From NCBI RefSeq assembly GCF_934630535.1, contig NZ_CAKTVU010000015.1, forward strand, positions 1 to 46,910: DNA of 46,910 nucleotides, given 5' to 3'. Positions 9,686-17,617 of the stretch are shown here, piece after piece. The stretch's first letter is position 1. Each line of letters starts with the position of its first letter. The notes under the pieces are model-generated. The model saw only the letters and a program-made list of their open reading frames with translations, was not told the origin of the DNA and searched no databases. This DNA comes from an uncultured Senegalimassilia sp. Lineage in GTDB: Bacteria > Actinomycetota > Coriobacteriia > Coriobacteriales > Eggerthellaceae. The translations under genes and the position numbers were made by a program.

Positions 9686-10438
9686 GTGGGGCTATTCGGG
9701 AAGAAGAGGGCGGCGGGCTCTGGCGTGGCCGTGGGTGAAGGCGCGTTCGCGGGTGCGGCGCTATTCGGCGCGGCCGACTCGCTTGCCTCTGGCGGCGCGT
9801 TGTCGGACGTGGAGTTTCGCCACGTGTACAAGGCGTACGGTGCCAACGAGGTGTTGCGGCGCGTGACGTTCACGTTGCCGGGCGGCGGCGTGCGCTGCCT
9901 GATGGCGCCGTCGGGCAGCGGCAAGACCACGCTGTTCCGGGTGCTGTTGGGCCTCGAACACGCCGACTCCGGAGAGATTCGCGGCATTTCCCCTGGTCGC
10001 ATCAGCATGATGTTCCAAGAAGACCGCTTGTGCGAAACCTTGACGCCGGTGGAGAACGTGGCGCTGGTGCTGCCAGCCGAGACGCGGCGGGCCGACGTCG
10101 CCGCGCTGCTGGCAGAGATCTTGCCGACGGATTGCCTGGGGCAGCCAGCCATGGAGCTTTCCGGTGGCATGCGCCGGCGTGTGTCGCTAGCGCGTGCCGT
10201 TGCGTTCCCGAGCGACCTCATTGTGCTTGATGAGCCGTTTACCGGTCTTGACCAGGCCACAAAGGAAAAGGCCATCGCGTTCGTGCTGCGCCATCGCGCC
10301 GGGCGCACGCTGCTGGTCGCCACACACGGCGAGGATGACGCGCGCCTGCTGGGTGCTGAGCGCGTGAACCTGGCCGACGTGCAAGACGGTGGTGCGGACG
10401 CTGCGGCGGGGTTTGCGTGGCCGCAGGCGGCGGTGTGA
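9686..10438 (+). CDS. ABC transporter ATP-binding protein (NitT/TauT type)
   Basis: A 250-residue nucleotide-binding subunit that powers the importer encoded just upstream. It shows Walker A (A-P-S-G-S-G-K-T-T), the Q-loop region (M-M-F-Q-E-D-R-L), the ABC signature (L-S-G-G-M-R-R-R-V-S-L-A-R-A) and Walker B (L-I-V-L-D-E-P-F-T-G-L-D), followed by a switch histidine (A-T-H-G-E). The GTG at 9686, just after the permease stop, is preferred to a TTG at 9653 inside the permease because it leaves a normal N-terminus and has a GAGG upstream. The first 30 residues are Gly/Ala-rich and not typical of the family core. Confidence 0.85.
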   Translation: MGLFGKKRAAGSGVAVGEGAFAGAALFGAADSLASGGALSDVEFRHVYKAYGANEVLRRVTFTLPGGGVRCLMAPSGSGKTTLFRVLLGLEHADSGEIRGISPGRISMMFQEDRLCETLTPVENVALVLPAETRRADVAALLAEILPTDCLGQPAMELSGGMRRRVSLARAVAFPSDLIVLDEPFTGLDQATKEKAIAFVLRHRAGRTLLVATHGEDDARLLGAERVNLADVQDGGADAAAGFAWPQAAV

Positions 10439-10594
10439 CGAAAGCTAGGTAAGCCGTCCGCGGCGGGCGAGCCGACGGCGCGCCGGCATCGCGGGGCACT
10501 TGCGGGCGCAGACCTGATGGGGCGGCAGTTTCGCGAGGCCGATCATGTTCCGAGCCGCCCAGAAACGTTATCGACCCTCTGAAAGGATTTGCAT

Positions 10595-10792
10595 ATGGAT
10601 ACAACCAAGACCATGCGCCAGCTGTGCGCGGACGAGCCGAAACTCGAAGCTTTCCTGCAGTCGAAGGGTTTCCCCTTCTCGCTGGACAACCCCATCGTCG
10701 ACTTGGTCACGTTCGAGGACGTGTGCCAGGTACGCAGCCTTGATCGCGACGAGTTTTTGGGCGAGTTCGAGGCATACAAGGCCGGCGCGTAG
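10595..10792 (+). CDS. Small DUF1858-like protein
   Basis: A 65-residue protein. The ATG at 10595 has GAAAGGA seven bases upstream. The pattern (M-R-Q-L at the start, L-E-A-F-L-Q-S-K-G-F in the middle, N-P-I-V-D-L-V-T-F-E-D-V, then an acidic end) resembles DUF1858, a short helical domain often found beside redox and Fe-S proteins. It lies 44 bases before the activase gene and 156 bases after the ATPase gene, all on the same strand, so co-expression is likely. A biochemical role is not known to me. The family call rests on pattern, not on a profile search. Confidence 0.65.
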   Translation: MDTTKTMRQLCADEPKLEAFLQSKGFPFSLDNPIVDLVTFEDVCQVRSLDRDEFLGEFEAYKAGA

Positions 10793-10836
10793 GTTTTGCG
10801 CGCGAGATAGACGAGAGTAGCTTGAAGGAGCAGAGC

Positions 10837-13800
10837 GTGTATTACATGGGAATCGATATCGGTGCCTCGTCGGTGAAAGTGGCGGCGGTTGACGCGGGTG
10901 GCACCGTGCTGCGCGTGATTCGGCGTGCGCACAAAGGCTCGCCGTTGCCGTGTTTGCGCGCGATGCTGGCCGAGCTGGCGGACGGGAGCGCCGACCGATC
11001 CCTGTCGCTGTCCGCTCAGGCGTGCAGCGGTGTGGTCGCTACGGGCAGCGGCGCGGACATGCTGCGTGCGCTGGTTCCGGGTTTGCGTGTGCTGGAAGAG
11101 GTTCCGGCCCTGGTCAAAGGCGTGCGGGCGCTTGCGCCTCAGGCGGCGTGCATCATCGGCATGGGTGCACAGTCGGGCGTGTTCGTTACCGGCATCGCCG
11201 ATGGTGCGGCTCCGGAATTCGCTATGAACGAAAGCTGCGCGGCGGGTACGGGCAGCTTTTTCGAGGATCAGATGCAGCGTTTGGGGTTGCCGCTGGAAAG
11301 CTACTCTGATCTGGTGGCACGTGCGCAAAGTGTGCCGCGTTTGTCAGGCCGTTGCAGCGTGTTCGCCAAAACCGACATCATTCACCGCCAGCAGGAGGGC
11401 GTGCCTGTTGAGGACATCTTGCAAGGCTTGTGCCATGCGACGGTGAAGGCGTTCAAGGCCACTATTGTGCGTAATCTGCCGGTTGAAAAGCCGGTGGCGC
11501 TGGCTGGCGGCGTGCTGGAGAACGCTGGCGTGGTTCGTGCGGTGCGCGAGGTGTTTGACCTGGCGGAAGGCGAATTGCTCGCGGACGAGAAGCTTGTGTG
11601 CGCGCAAGCGGTGGGCGCGGCGCTGGCGGCGGCGGAAGGCGCGGGCGGGCGCGATGGCGAACGCATTGCTGCAGGCGCGGGCGCGGCAAGTGGCGCATCC
11701 GCGGGGCTTGCGTCGCTTGCCGCCTTGCGCTCTGCGCTTGAAGGAACGCAGGCTGCGCAGGCCGACGACCTGCCGCGACTGTCTCAGCTGCCGCAGGTTG
11801 ATTGCACGCCGAACTGCGGTTTTGCGTTGGCTCCTAGCCCGTGGAACCCGCAGGGTTCGCCCGCCCGCGAAGGTGGCGCGGTGCCGCGCTCGGCGGTGGT
11901 GGATGCGCTGGAACAAGGTGCTCCCGTGCCAGTGGCGCTGGGCGTGGACGTGGGATCTACCAGCACAAACCTTGTGCTTGTCAGCACTGACGGCGTGCTG
12001 CTGGACGCGCAGTACCTGCGCACGCGCGGCAACCCCAAGCAGGCTGTGCGCGACGGGCTTGCCTCGTTGGCGCAGCGCGTGGGCGATCGCGCCTGTGTAG
12101 TGGCCGCGGGTGTGACGGGCAGCGGGCGCACCATGATCGGCAAGCTCATCGGAGCCGATGCCGTACGCGACGAGATTACCGCACAAGCGCGCGCTGCCGC
12201 TGCGGCTGACTCGCAAGTGGACACCGTGTTCGAAATCGGCGGGCAGGATTCTAAGTACATCAGCCTGGTTGCTGGCCAGGTGGCCGATTTCCAAATGAAC
12301 AAGGTGTGTGCGGCGGGCACGGGCAGTTTCGTGGAAGAGCAAGCGGCGCGCCTGGGCATTGCGCTTCCCGATTACGGTTCGCTGGCGCTTTCGGCGGAAC
12401 ATCCCGTTGAACTGGGCGAACGTTGCACGGTGTTTATGGAAACCGCTATCAATGCCGCTTTGGCGAAAGGCGCGACCAAGTCCGAGGTTGCTGCCGGCCT
12501 GTGCCTGTCGGTGGTGCGCAACTACCTGCACAAAGTGGTGAACGCCAAACCAGTGGGGCAGCGCATCGTGCTGCAGGGCGGCGTTGCCTACAACCCCGCC
12601 ATCGTGGCGGCCTTCCGCGCGTATGCGGGCGAGAGCCTTACGGTCAGCCCGTGGTTCGCCGTTTCGGGTGCCGTGGGTGCAGCGCTGCTGGCTGCGGAGT
12701 CCCAGGGCGTGCTAGAACCGGTGCAAAACGGTGAAAGTGCTGGTGTGGCGCATGGTGCAGCCGCAGTGTCGAGCTCGTGCGTTTGCCGACGGGAAAATGT
12801 GCTCTCTAACTTCAAGGGCTGGGACCTTTTGGGCGTCTCGCACGAAACCCGCCGCATCGACCCGGCCGAAATTGCCGCAAACCGCGCGTTCTTCCATAAA
12901 GTCGACGAGATGTTCCTCGAAGGCTACGACCCCACGCGCGACCCGGCGAAGAAAACGGTGGGCATCCCACGCTGCTTGATGTTGCACAAGCTGTTTCCCA
13001 TGGCTAACGCTTTCTTCAAGCAGCTCGGCTTCAACGTGGTGCTGACCGACGCATCCGATGAGGAGACGGTACGCCTTGCGCAGGCAAGCGCACAAGGCGA
13101 GACATGCTACCCCGTGAAGCTGGTGCACGGTCACATGGCGCAGCTGCTTGATATGGACGTCGACTACGTGTTCATGCCCAGCGTGCACACCATTCGCCAT
13201 CTGAAGTCGACGGTGCCGCACAACTACGCGTGCACGTACATGCAGTCCATCCCGGCCATCGTGGCGTCCGAACTGGACTATGAAGGCCACGGCATCACGC
13301 TGTTGAATCCCCTGATGAACCTTGATTTCGGACAGGGTGCCATGGCGGAGGTCATGCTGCAGGTCGGAGCGCAACTTGGCCGCACGCCGCAGGAAACGGC
13401 GCGCGCCATGCTGGCCGGCGGGTTCGCCGTCACGGAGTTCACGCGCAAAACCGAGGAGCTGGGCGATCAGCTGCTGGCCGGTCTGAAACCAGGAGAGCGC
13501 GTTATCGTGCTGATCACGCGCAACTACGGCATCGTGGACCCGGCGCTGAACATGGGTATACCCGACATGCTGCTCGATCGAGGCTGGAAAGTTATCACCG
13601 TAAGTCACCTGCATGCGCATGACCTGGGCATATCCGCGGATTATCCTGGCGTGGTGTGGCCGTTCGGCCAGCATATCCTTTCAGGTGCGAAGCTCGTTCG
13701 CCGCGACCCGCGCCTGTTCGCCGTGTACCTGACCAACCACGGTTGCGGCCCCGACACCATGGTCAGCCATCTGTTCGCCGAGGAAATGGGGAGCAAGCCG

Positions 13801-15447
13801 TACCTGCACATCGAGATGGACGAGCATTACTCGAAGGTGGGCGTGGAAACGCGTGTGGAGGCGTTTTTGAACGCTATCGAGCATTACGAGGCGGCGGATT
13901 TGCGCGGCACGCCTACGTCGCGGCACGTGGTGAACTCGGCGTGCGAGCCGCTGCGCGAAGGCGAGTTAGCGGGCTTGCCATCGTTCGGGCCGTATGGTCC
14001 GCTTGCGGCGCAGTGGTTGCGTGACCAGGGCATTCCCGTGCGCGAGCTGGTGCCCACGCCGACAACGCTGGAGCTGGGGCGCAAAGAGTGCACCAGCAAG
14101 GAATACTACTCGTTTGCCAGCTTGCTGGGCGTGAGCTTGGCAGCTGTGGGCGAAGGTGGCGATGGGGAGGTTGCTGCCGATGGTTGTACGGCCGTGCGCT
14201 CTGAGGGCCCGGCGCAAGCATACGGCGAAGGTGCTGGTGCTGTTGACGGGCCGCATGCCGAACGTGATGTCGCTGCGGCTGCAGTCGCGAGTGCGGAAGG
14301 TGGTTGGCGCGTTGGCCAGTTGTTGCTGCCGTCGTCGCAGGGCGGCGAAGCCGATGGGCAGTTCGACCGCGTTATCCGTAGCGTACTGGATGCGAAGGGG
14401 CATGGCGACGTGCGTGTTGTGGCACCCGATGTGGAGCTGCTGCCGTGCAATGTGGCTGATCTGGAGGGCTTGTTCGTGCATGTGCTTGCCGGTGATGTGG
14501 TGTGGGCGGCCGCGCCTGCTGCGCGTCCCGCGCTGCAGGAAACGTTCGCAAAACCGCATCTGACCTTGGAAGACGTGTTGACGGCGGCGAGCGCTGCCCG
14601 GGAAAGCTGGCAGGATGTGCCTGTAGCGCCTCGCAAAACCCTTGCGCTTGTGGGCGAGTGGTCGCTGGTTGTCGGCGACGAGCTCACGGGCGGTTTGTTC
14701 TCCCGCTTGGAGGGCGAAGGCTACCGTGCGATGCGCGCTCCGTTCGCCGAATACTTGCTGTTCGTCTGGGAAGACGGCTGCGACGAGGCAAGGCACGGCA
14801 AAGTGGTGGGCGGCCTCATGCCCATGTTGGGCGAAACCGGCGCACCGAGGGTGGTGGGCCTGCCGGACGTGCCGGCGTCTCAGCCTGAATCCGACCGTGA
14901 TCAGACGCTCACGCTTTCGGACGTGCAGGCGCTTGCTGTCGGTTGCGAAGCAGCATGCGCTCACGCGCTTGGCGGCTGTGACGGTTCGCATGAGCACGCG
15001 GCGGCGCAGCCGCAGCTGGCAACGGCGCCGCTGGAAGTGAGCGCGGCGGTTGAGGCCGACCCGCTGTTCGGCGCGGAACAGCGCACGCTGCCACAAGACC
15101 AGTGGCACGCGGTGCTTGAGCGGCTTGTCGGCATGATGCAGCAAGTGGCTGACGCGTTGGGTGATATGTCCGCCTATGCGTCGGACCATTCGCAGCTTCG
15201 CCAGATTGCGACTGACGCGCTGGGTCAGTTTGCAGGCGCGAACGCGCGGTATCGGTACGCGAAGGCAGTGCAGGCGGGCCAGAGGGCCGACGGCGTTGTG
15301 GCGGTGGCGTCTATGTACGAGAACGCCGACATCATGCTGCGCTTGAAGAGCGTGCCTTGCCGGGCGCCGCTTTTGCACTTGGCGTTCGACGGCGCGCTTG
15401 ACCAAAGCGTCGAAGAGCGCCTGCGATCGTTTTTGTACTACGTGTAG
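10837..15447 (+). CDS. Fused double acyl-CoA dehydratase activase with DUF2229 and dehydratase-like region
   Basis: A protein of 1536 residues from the GTG at 10837 (AAGGAG six bases upstream). It contains two ASKHA ATPase domains of the BadF/BadG/BcrA/HgdC activase type: residues about 4-275 (G-I-D-I-G-A-S) and about 365-640 (G-V-D-V-G-S-T). Each has the two cysteines that in HgdC hold a [4Fe-4S] cluster at the dimer interface: C134 and C173 in the first, C491 and C530 in the second, both 39 residues apart. A DUF2229-type domain follows (from about residue 705, V-G-I-P-R), then a dehydratase-like segment with T-N-H-G-C-G-P-D. The last 400 residues are partly variable and Ala/Gly-rich. Known activases use ATP to drive low-potential electrons into 2-hydroxyacyl-CoA dehydratases or benzoyl-CoA reductases. 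The true target is unknown. Confidence 0.85.
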   Translation: MYYMGIDIGASSVKVAAVDAGGTVLRVIRRAHKGSPLPCLRAMLAELADGSADRSLSLSAQACSGVVATGSGADMLRALVPGLRVLEEVPALVKGVRALAPQAACIIGMGAQSGVFVTGIADGAAPEFAMNESCAAGTGSFFEDQMQRLGLPLESYSDLVARAQSVPRLSGRCSVFAKTDIIHRQQEGVPVEDILQGLCHATVKAFKATIVRNLPVEKPVALAGGVLENAGVVRAVREVFDLAEGELLADEKLVCAQAVGAALAAAEGAGGRDGERIAAGAGAASGASAGLASLAALRSALEGTQAAQADDLPRLSQLPQVDCTPNCGFALAPSPWNPQGSPAREGGAVPRSAVVDALEQGAPVPVALGVDVGSTSTNLVLVSTDGVLLDAQYLRTRGNPKQAVRDGLASLAQRVGDRACVVAAGVTGSGRTMIGKLIGADAVRDEITAQARAAAAADSQVDTVFEIGGQDSKYISLVAGQVADFQMNKVCAAGTGSFVEEQAARLGIALPDYGSLALSAEHPVELGERCTVFMETAINAALAKGATKSEVAAGLCLSVVRNYLHKVVNAKPVGQRIVLQGGVAYNPAIVAAFRAYAGESLTVSPWFAVSGAVGAALLAAESQGVLEPVQNGESAGVAHGAAAVSSSCVCRRENVLSNFKGWDLLGVSHETRRIDPAEIAANRAFFHKVDEMFLEGYDPTRDPAKKTVGIPRCLMLHKLFPMANAFFKQLGFNVVLTDASDEETVRLAQASAQGETCYPVKLVHGHMAQLLDMDVDYVFMPSVHTIRHLKSTVPHNYACTYMQSIPAIVASELDYEGHGITLLNPLMNLDFGQGAMAEVMLQVGAQLGRTPQETARAMLAGGFAVTEFTRKTEELGDQLLAGLKPGERVIVLITRNYGIVDPALNMGIPDMLLDRGWKVITVSHLHAHDLGISADYPGVVWPFGQHILSGAKLVRRDPRLFAVYLTNHGCGPDTMVSHLFAEEMGSKPYLHIEMDEHYSKVGVETRVEAFLNAIEHYEAADLRGTPTSRHVVNSACEPLREGELAGLPSFGPYGPLAAQWLRDQGIPVRELVPTPTTLELGRKECTSKEYYSFASLLGVSLAAVGEGGDGEVAADGCTAVRSEGPAQAYGEGAGAVDGPHAERDVAAAAVASAEGGWRVGQLLLPSSQGGEADGQFDRVIRSVLDAKGHGDVRVVAPDVELLPCNVADLEGLFVHVLAGDVVWAAAPAARPALQETFAKPHLTLEDVLTAASAARESWQDVPVAPRKTLALVGEWSLVVGDELTGGLFSRLEGEGYRAMRAPFAEYLLFVWEDGCDEARHGKVVGGLMPMLGETGAPRVVGLPDVPASQPESDRDQTLTLSDVQALAVGCEAACAHALGGCDGSHEHAAAQPQLATAPLEVSAAVEADPLFGAEQRTLPQDQWHAVLERLVGMMQQVADALGDMSAYASDHSQLRQIATDALGQFAGANARYRYAKAVQAGQRADGVVAVASMYENADIMLRLKSVPCRAPLLHLAFDGALDQSVEERLRSFLYYV

Positions 15448-15476
15448 CGCCGCCTGCCAATAGGCGGCGCTACACG
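15441..15476 (+). terminator. Hairpin at the end of the activase gene
   Basis: A perfect 15-bp stem (15441-15455 with 15462-15476) and a 6-base loop, overlapping the stop codon of the activase gene. Only a weak T-rich stretch follows further on. It probably marks the 3' end of the transport/activase transcript. Confidence 0.6.
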
Positions 15477-15584
15477 GCGCCGAGTTGCCATTTTCGCTAC
15501 ATGATGGCATTGACAAGCAAAATTCGCTTATATTCGCAATCGAGGCAACGCAACTCTTAAGGCCACGAACGAACGGAGGCTTTT

Positions 15585-15920
15585 ATGCCGCTTCGCAGCT
15601 TACCAACTGATGCCGCAGCGTCGCTGGCTCAGATGATCGATATTCGCCCAGGTCAGGTGTCGAGCATGGCGCTTACGCGCAATGCGGGGTTCGACCTTAC
15701 GCTGCTGGCGTTTGCACCGGGCGAAAGCGTGAGCGAGGAAGAATACTTCGGCGATGTGCTGTATTACCTGGTGGAGGGCGCGGCATGCGTTGTGCTGCCG
15801 GAAAGCCGCATTGTGCTTGAGGTTGGTCAGGCGTTGCGTGTCCCCGCGCATGTTGAACATGCCGTGGAAGACGCGGGCGGCGAAGGCTTCAAGCTGCTGC
15901 AGCTGAATGCGCACGAGTAA
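15585..15920 (+). CDS. Small single-domain cupin protein
   Basis: A 111-residue protein with a good ribosome site (GGAGG before the ATG at 15585). The beta-barrel pattern of a cupin is visible: an acidic, Gly-rich first motif around residues 46-65, a central hydrophobic strand (Y-Y-L-V-E-G), a conserved P-A-H-V-E-H near residue 89, and a short C-terminal strand ending in L-Q-L-N. The metal-binding histidines of motif 1 are largely missing, so if it binds a metal it uses a reduced set. It may instead be a binding or sensor protein. A second cupin follows 130 bases downstream on the same strand. Function is unassigned. Confidence 0.7.
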   Translation: MPLRSLPTDAAASLAQMIDIRPGQVSSMALTRNAGFDLTLLAFAPGESVSEEEYFGDVLYYLVEGAACVVLPESRIVLEVGQALRVPAHVEHAVEDAGGEGFKLLQLNAHE

Positions 15921-16050
15921 GCGTTTGCTGGAGCTGGCTTATCCTTAAGCCGGTTTACATCGGTGACTGGAAGGATAGAGGTAGTGAGAAATACAGGCAT
16001 CGTGGCAGGTCAACGGCATGTCACGATGACGCAGCAAGAAAGGAAATCCC

Positions 16051-16392
16051 ATGGCAGAACTCATTAAAAACGTGGATCACGCAAGCATTTTCGCCTTGAA
16101 GGACCTGGTTGAAATCGAACCGGGACGCGTGAACAGCCTTACGTTGTCGCAGATGCCGGGCTGCAAAATGACGGTGTTCGCCATTGACGCCGACGAGGGC
16201 ATGTCAAGCCATGCAGCGTCGGGCGACGCGCTCATCACGGTGCTCGAGGGCACGGGCGAAATCACCGTCAACGACGTGCCGCATCAGCTTTCCGCAGGTC
16301 AATCTATCGTCATGACCTCGGGAAGCCCGCACAGCGTGCGCGGCGTCACCCCGTTCAAAATGCAGCTTACGGTGGTGAAGCCCGCAGAATAG
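16051..16392 (+). CDS. Small cupin-domain protein
   Basis: A 113-residue cupin with an AGGAAA ribosome site before the ATG at 16051. Motif 1 is partly conserved (M-S-S-H-A-A-S-G-D-A at about residues 51-60), followed by V-L-E-G-T-G-E-I, and motif 2 is P-H-S-V near residue 93, so a metal could be bound by the histidines seen. It belongs to the short cupins of the type often encoded near anaerobic enzymes. It shares the general layout of the cupin just upstream (15585-15920) but is not a close copy. The gene is followed by a degraded transporter fragment on the other strand, which suggests a past rearrangement at its 3' side. Confidence 0.75.
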   Translation: MAELIKNVDHASIFALKDLVEIEPGRVNSLTLSQMPGCKMTVFAIDADEGMSSHAASGDALITVLEGTGEITVNDVPHQLSAGQSIVMTSGSPHSVRGVTPFKMQLTVVKPAE

Positions 16393-16439
16393 CAAAAGCG
16401 GGACAGGCCTGCTTGAAGCTTGCCCGCGCTCTCGGGCTT

Positions 16440-16627
16440 AAGTTGGGTGCGCTCGGGATGCCGAAGTTCACGACCATGGCCGCGTTCTGTCCGCCGAGCA
16501 GCAGGCTGCCGAACGGGCGGGCCAGGAAGCTCACCGCGAAGGTGACGAAGGCCAGCAGCGTGGCGAGCACCGGGTCGGACTTGGCGACATCGGTGAAGAA
16601 CATGAGTCCGAAATAGCTTGCCGCGGC
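16440..16627 (-). pseudogene. Remnant of an MFS (MHS-type) transporter
   Basis: On the minus strand one frame translates to a stretch resembling the first two to three helices of metabolite/H+ symporters: Y-F-G-L-M-F-F, then P-V-L-A-T-L-L-A-F-V-T-F-A-V, then F-L-A-R-P-F-G-S-L-L-L-G-G. The arrangement Y-F..F-F..T-F-A-V-x-F-L-A-R-P-x-G is characteristic of that group. Neither a proper start nor the remaining nine or so helices are present, and the frame loses family similarity on both sides. This is a decayed fragment inside an otherwise gene-free stretch (16393-16928). Confidence 0.6.
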
Positions 16628-16786
16628 GCATGGCCGCCAACCGTTCGATGACCGGTTTCGCAGTATCGGAAGTTGTTTGAGAAAAACGGCGCAGCTTGGT
16701 ATATGGTGAGGTGAGCAGACTGTGTGTGAAGCAGTGTTCGCTAAGGGAAGTACCAACGCCGCCGAGGCGACGTAAAAAAGCCGGAA

Positions 16787-16820
16787 GCAGCCCGGTCGAG
16801 TACAGACTCGGCCGGGCTGC
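16787..16820 (-). terminator. Strong hairpin with a T-run on the minus strand
   Basis: A 15-bp stem (16787-16801 with 16806-16820, one G-U pair). Read on the minus strand it is followed within about ten bases by six T residues (the A-run at plus 16773-16778), the form of an intrinsic terminator. No minus-strand gene now lies immediately upstream, so it may be a relic of the lost transporter region or a stem of a larger repeat. Confidence 0.45.
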
Positions 16821-16881
16821 CTAATTCACTTCTTTTGATGTTCAGGAAACGGGGTCCTCTGCAGAAATGGGGGGCAGTTCA

Positions 16882-17274
16882 GGACGTAGCACCAAGTGTC
16901 CGGGGCTTTTTGTTTTGAGGGGGGGACTATGGCCTCGAAGAAGAATCGCTCTTCTTGGGCGAAGGAGAAGGCGCAGTTCAACGCGCAGCTGGGCGGTTTC
17001 GATGCGCTCGACGACGTGTTCGCGCGGGAAGATTCGCGCCATGTCCATCTTTCGGAGGAGCGCGAATCCGCGCAGCGATACAAGGCGTGCGAATCGAAGA
17101 ACCGCTATGCCACGCTGGCGGAGGCCCAGGAAAACCTTGCCTGGTGCGAGCGTCGGGGCAAACGCGGCCTGCAGATCTACGAATGCCCCTATTGCGGCGG
17201 CTGGCATCTGGCCTCGCATCCCTGGGAGGACGCGAGGTAGCGGTTTCCCGTTTCGGACAGTTAACGCTACGTCC
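16882..17274. repeat. Inverted-repeat-bounded element, copy with a gene
   Basis: A left end of 21 bases (16882-16902, beginning GGACGTAGC and ending TGTCCG) and a right end at 17254-17274 are imperfect inverted repeats of each other (about 17 of 21). The same left and right ends recur, each with 19 of 21 matching, at 25445-25465 and 25530-25550. The element here is 393 bp and encloses the zinc-ribbon gene at 16929-17240. This looks like a small mobile or mobilised cassette; no transposase is present. Confidence 0.6.
16929..17240 (+). CDS. Small zinc-ribbon-like protein inside an inverted-repeat element
   Basis: A 103-residue basic protein. The ATG at 16929 is preceded by a strong purine tract (GAGGGGGGG), so it is preferred to an upstream GTG at 16896. 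The C-terminal half carries C54, C73, C86-P-Y-C89 and G-G-W-H93-L-A-S-H97, a likely zinc site. The pattern of a Lys/Arg-rich segment followed by Y-x-C-P-x-C-G-G-W-H is seen in short proteins scattered in actinobacterial genomes and mobile elements, where function is unknown. The gene fills the space between two inverted repeats (16882-16902 and 17254-17274). DNA or RNA binding is an inference from the basic charge and zinc motif. Confidence 0.7.
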   Translation: MASKKNRSSWAKEKAQFNAQLGGFDALDDVFAREDSRHVHLSEERESAQRYKACESKNRYATLAEAQENLAWCERRGKRGLQIYECPYCGGWHLASHPWEDAR

Positions 17275-17323
17275 CCGAGGTGTCAGGCGGGGAGCTATCC
17301 TGCAGGAACGTTTTTCGCTAATC

Positions 17324-17497
17324 GTGGCTCAGATTGCGAGTTTTCCGACTTTTCGCGAGGCTGACTTGCCATGTTCGTGCGACTTTGCCGCATGCGGTGT
17401 AATATTCGGGCCGAAAAATGCACCAAACGCAACAAACTCGTGAAATCAAGCCAACAGCTATCGCCGGCGATTCGGAAAACTCGCAATCTGAGTCACG
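17324..17497. repeat. 174-bp element with 26-base terminal inverted repeats
   Basis: Arms 17324-17348 and 17472-17497 are inverted repeats with one mismatch; the inner 20 bases of each (17329-17348, 17472-17491) match perfectly. The core GCGAGTTTTCCGA is shared with the inverted repeat at 27758-27904. The interior has no credible ORF and is more AT-rich than its surroundings. Together with the neighbouring repeats it fills the gene-free interval 17241-17617. Confidence 0.75.
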
Positions 17498-17518
17498 AAA
17501 CCCGATAAAGCTTCCTTC

Positions 17519-17539
17519 ATGACGCTTCGGGGACGTAGC
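17519..17539. repeat. Solo copy of a repeat end
   Basis: The 21 bases at 17519-17539, ending GGGGACGTAGC, are identical to 25433-25453 and include the first nine bases of the element end at 16882. Here the sequence runs into GTAGCGTAGCGG instead of the usual continuation, so this is a solo or truncated end lying just upstream of the NrfD-like gene. Confidence 0.6.
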
Positions 17540-17617
17540 GTAGCGTAGCGGTTCCCCGGTTTTGCCTGCTGCGTCGTCGGTTGGGTATACTGCGGCGTGG
17601 TAAGGGAAGGGGTGCGC

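Noticed and set aside
13966..15516. A 516-residue minus-strand frame opposite the activase
   Set aside because: Arg/His/Gln-rich shadow composition; the plus strand carries the conserved activase protein.
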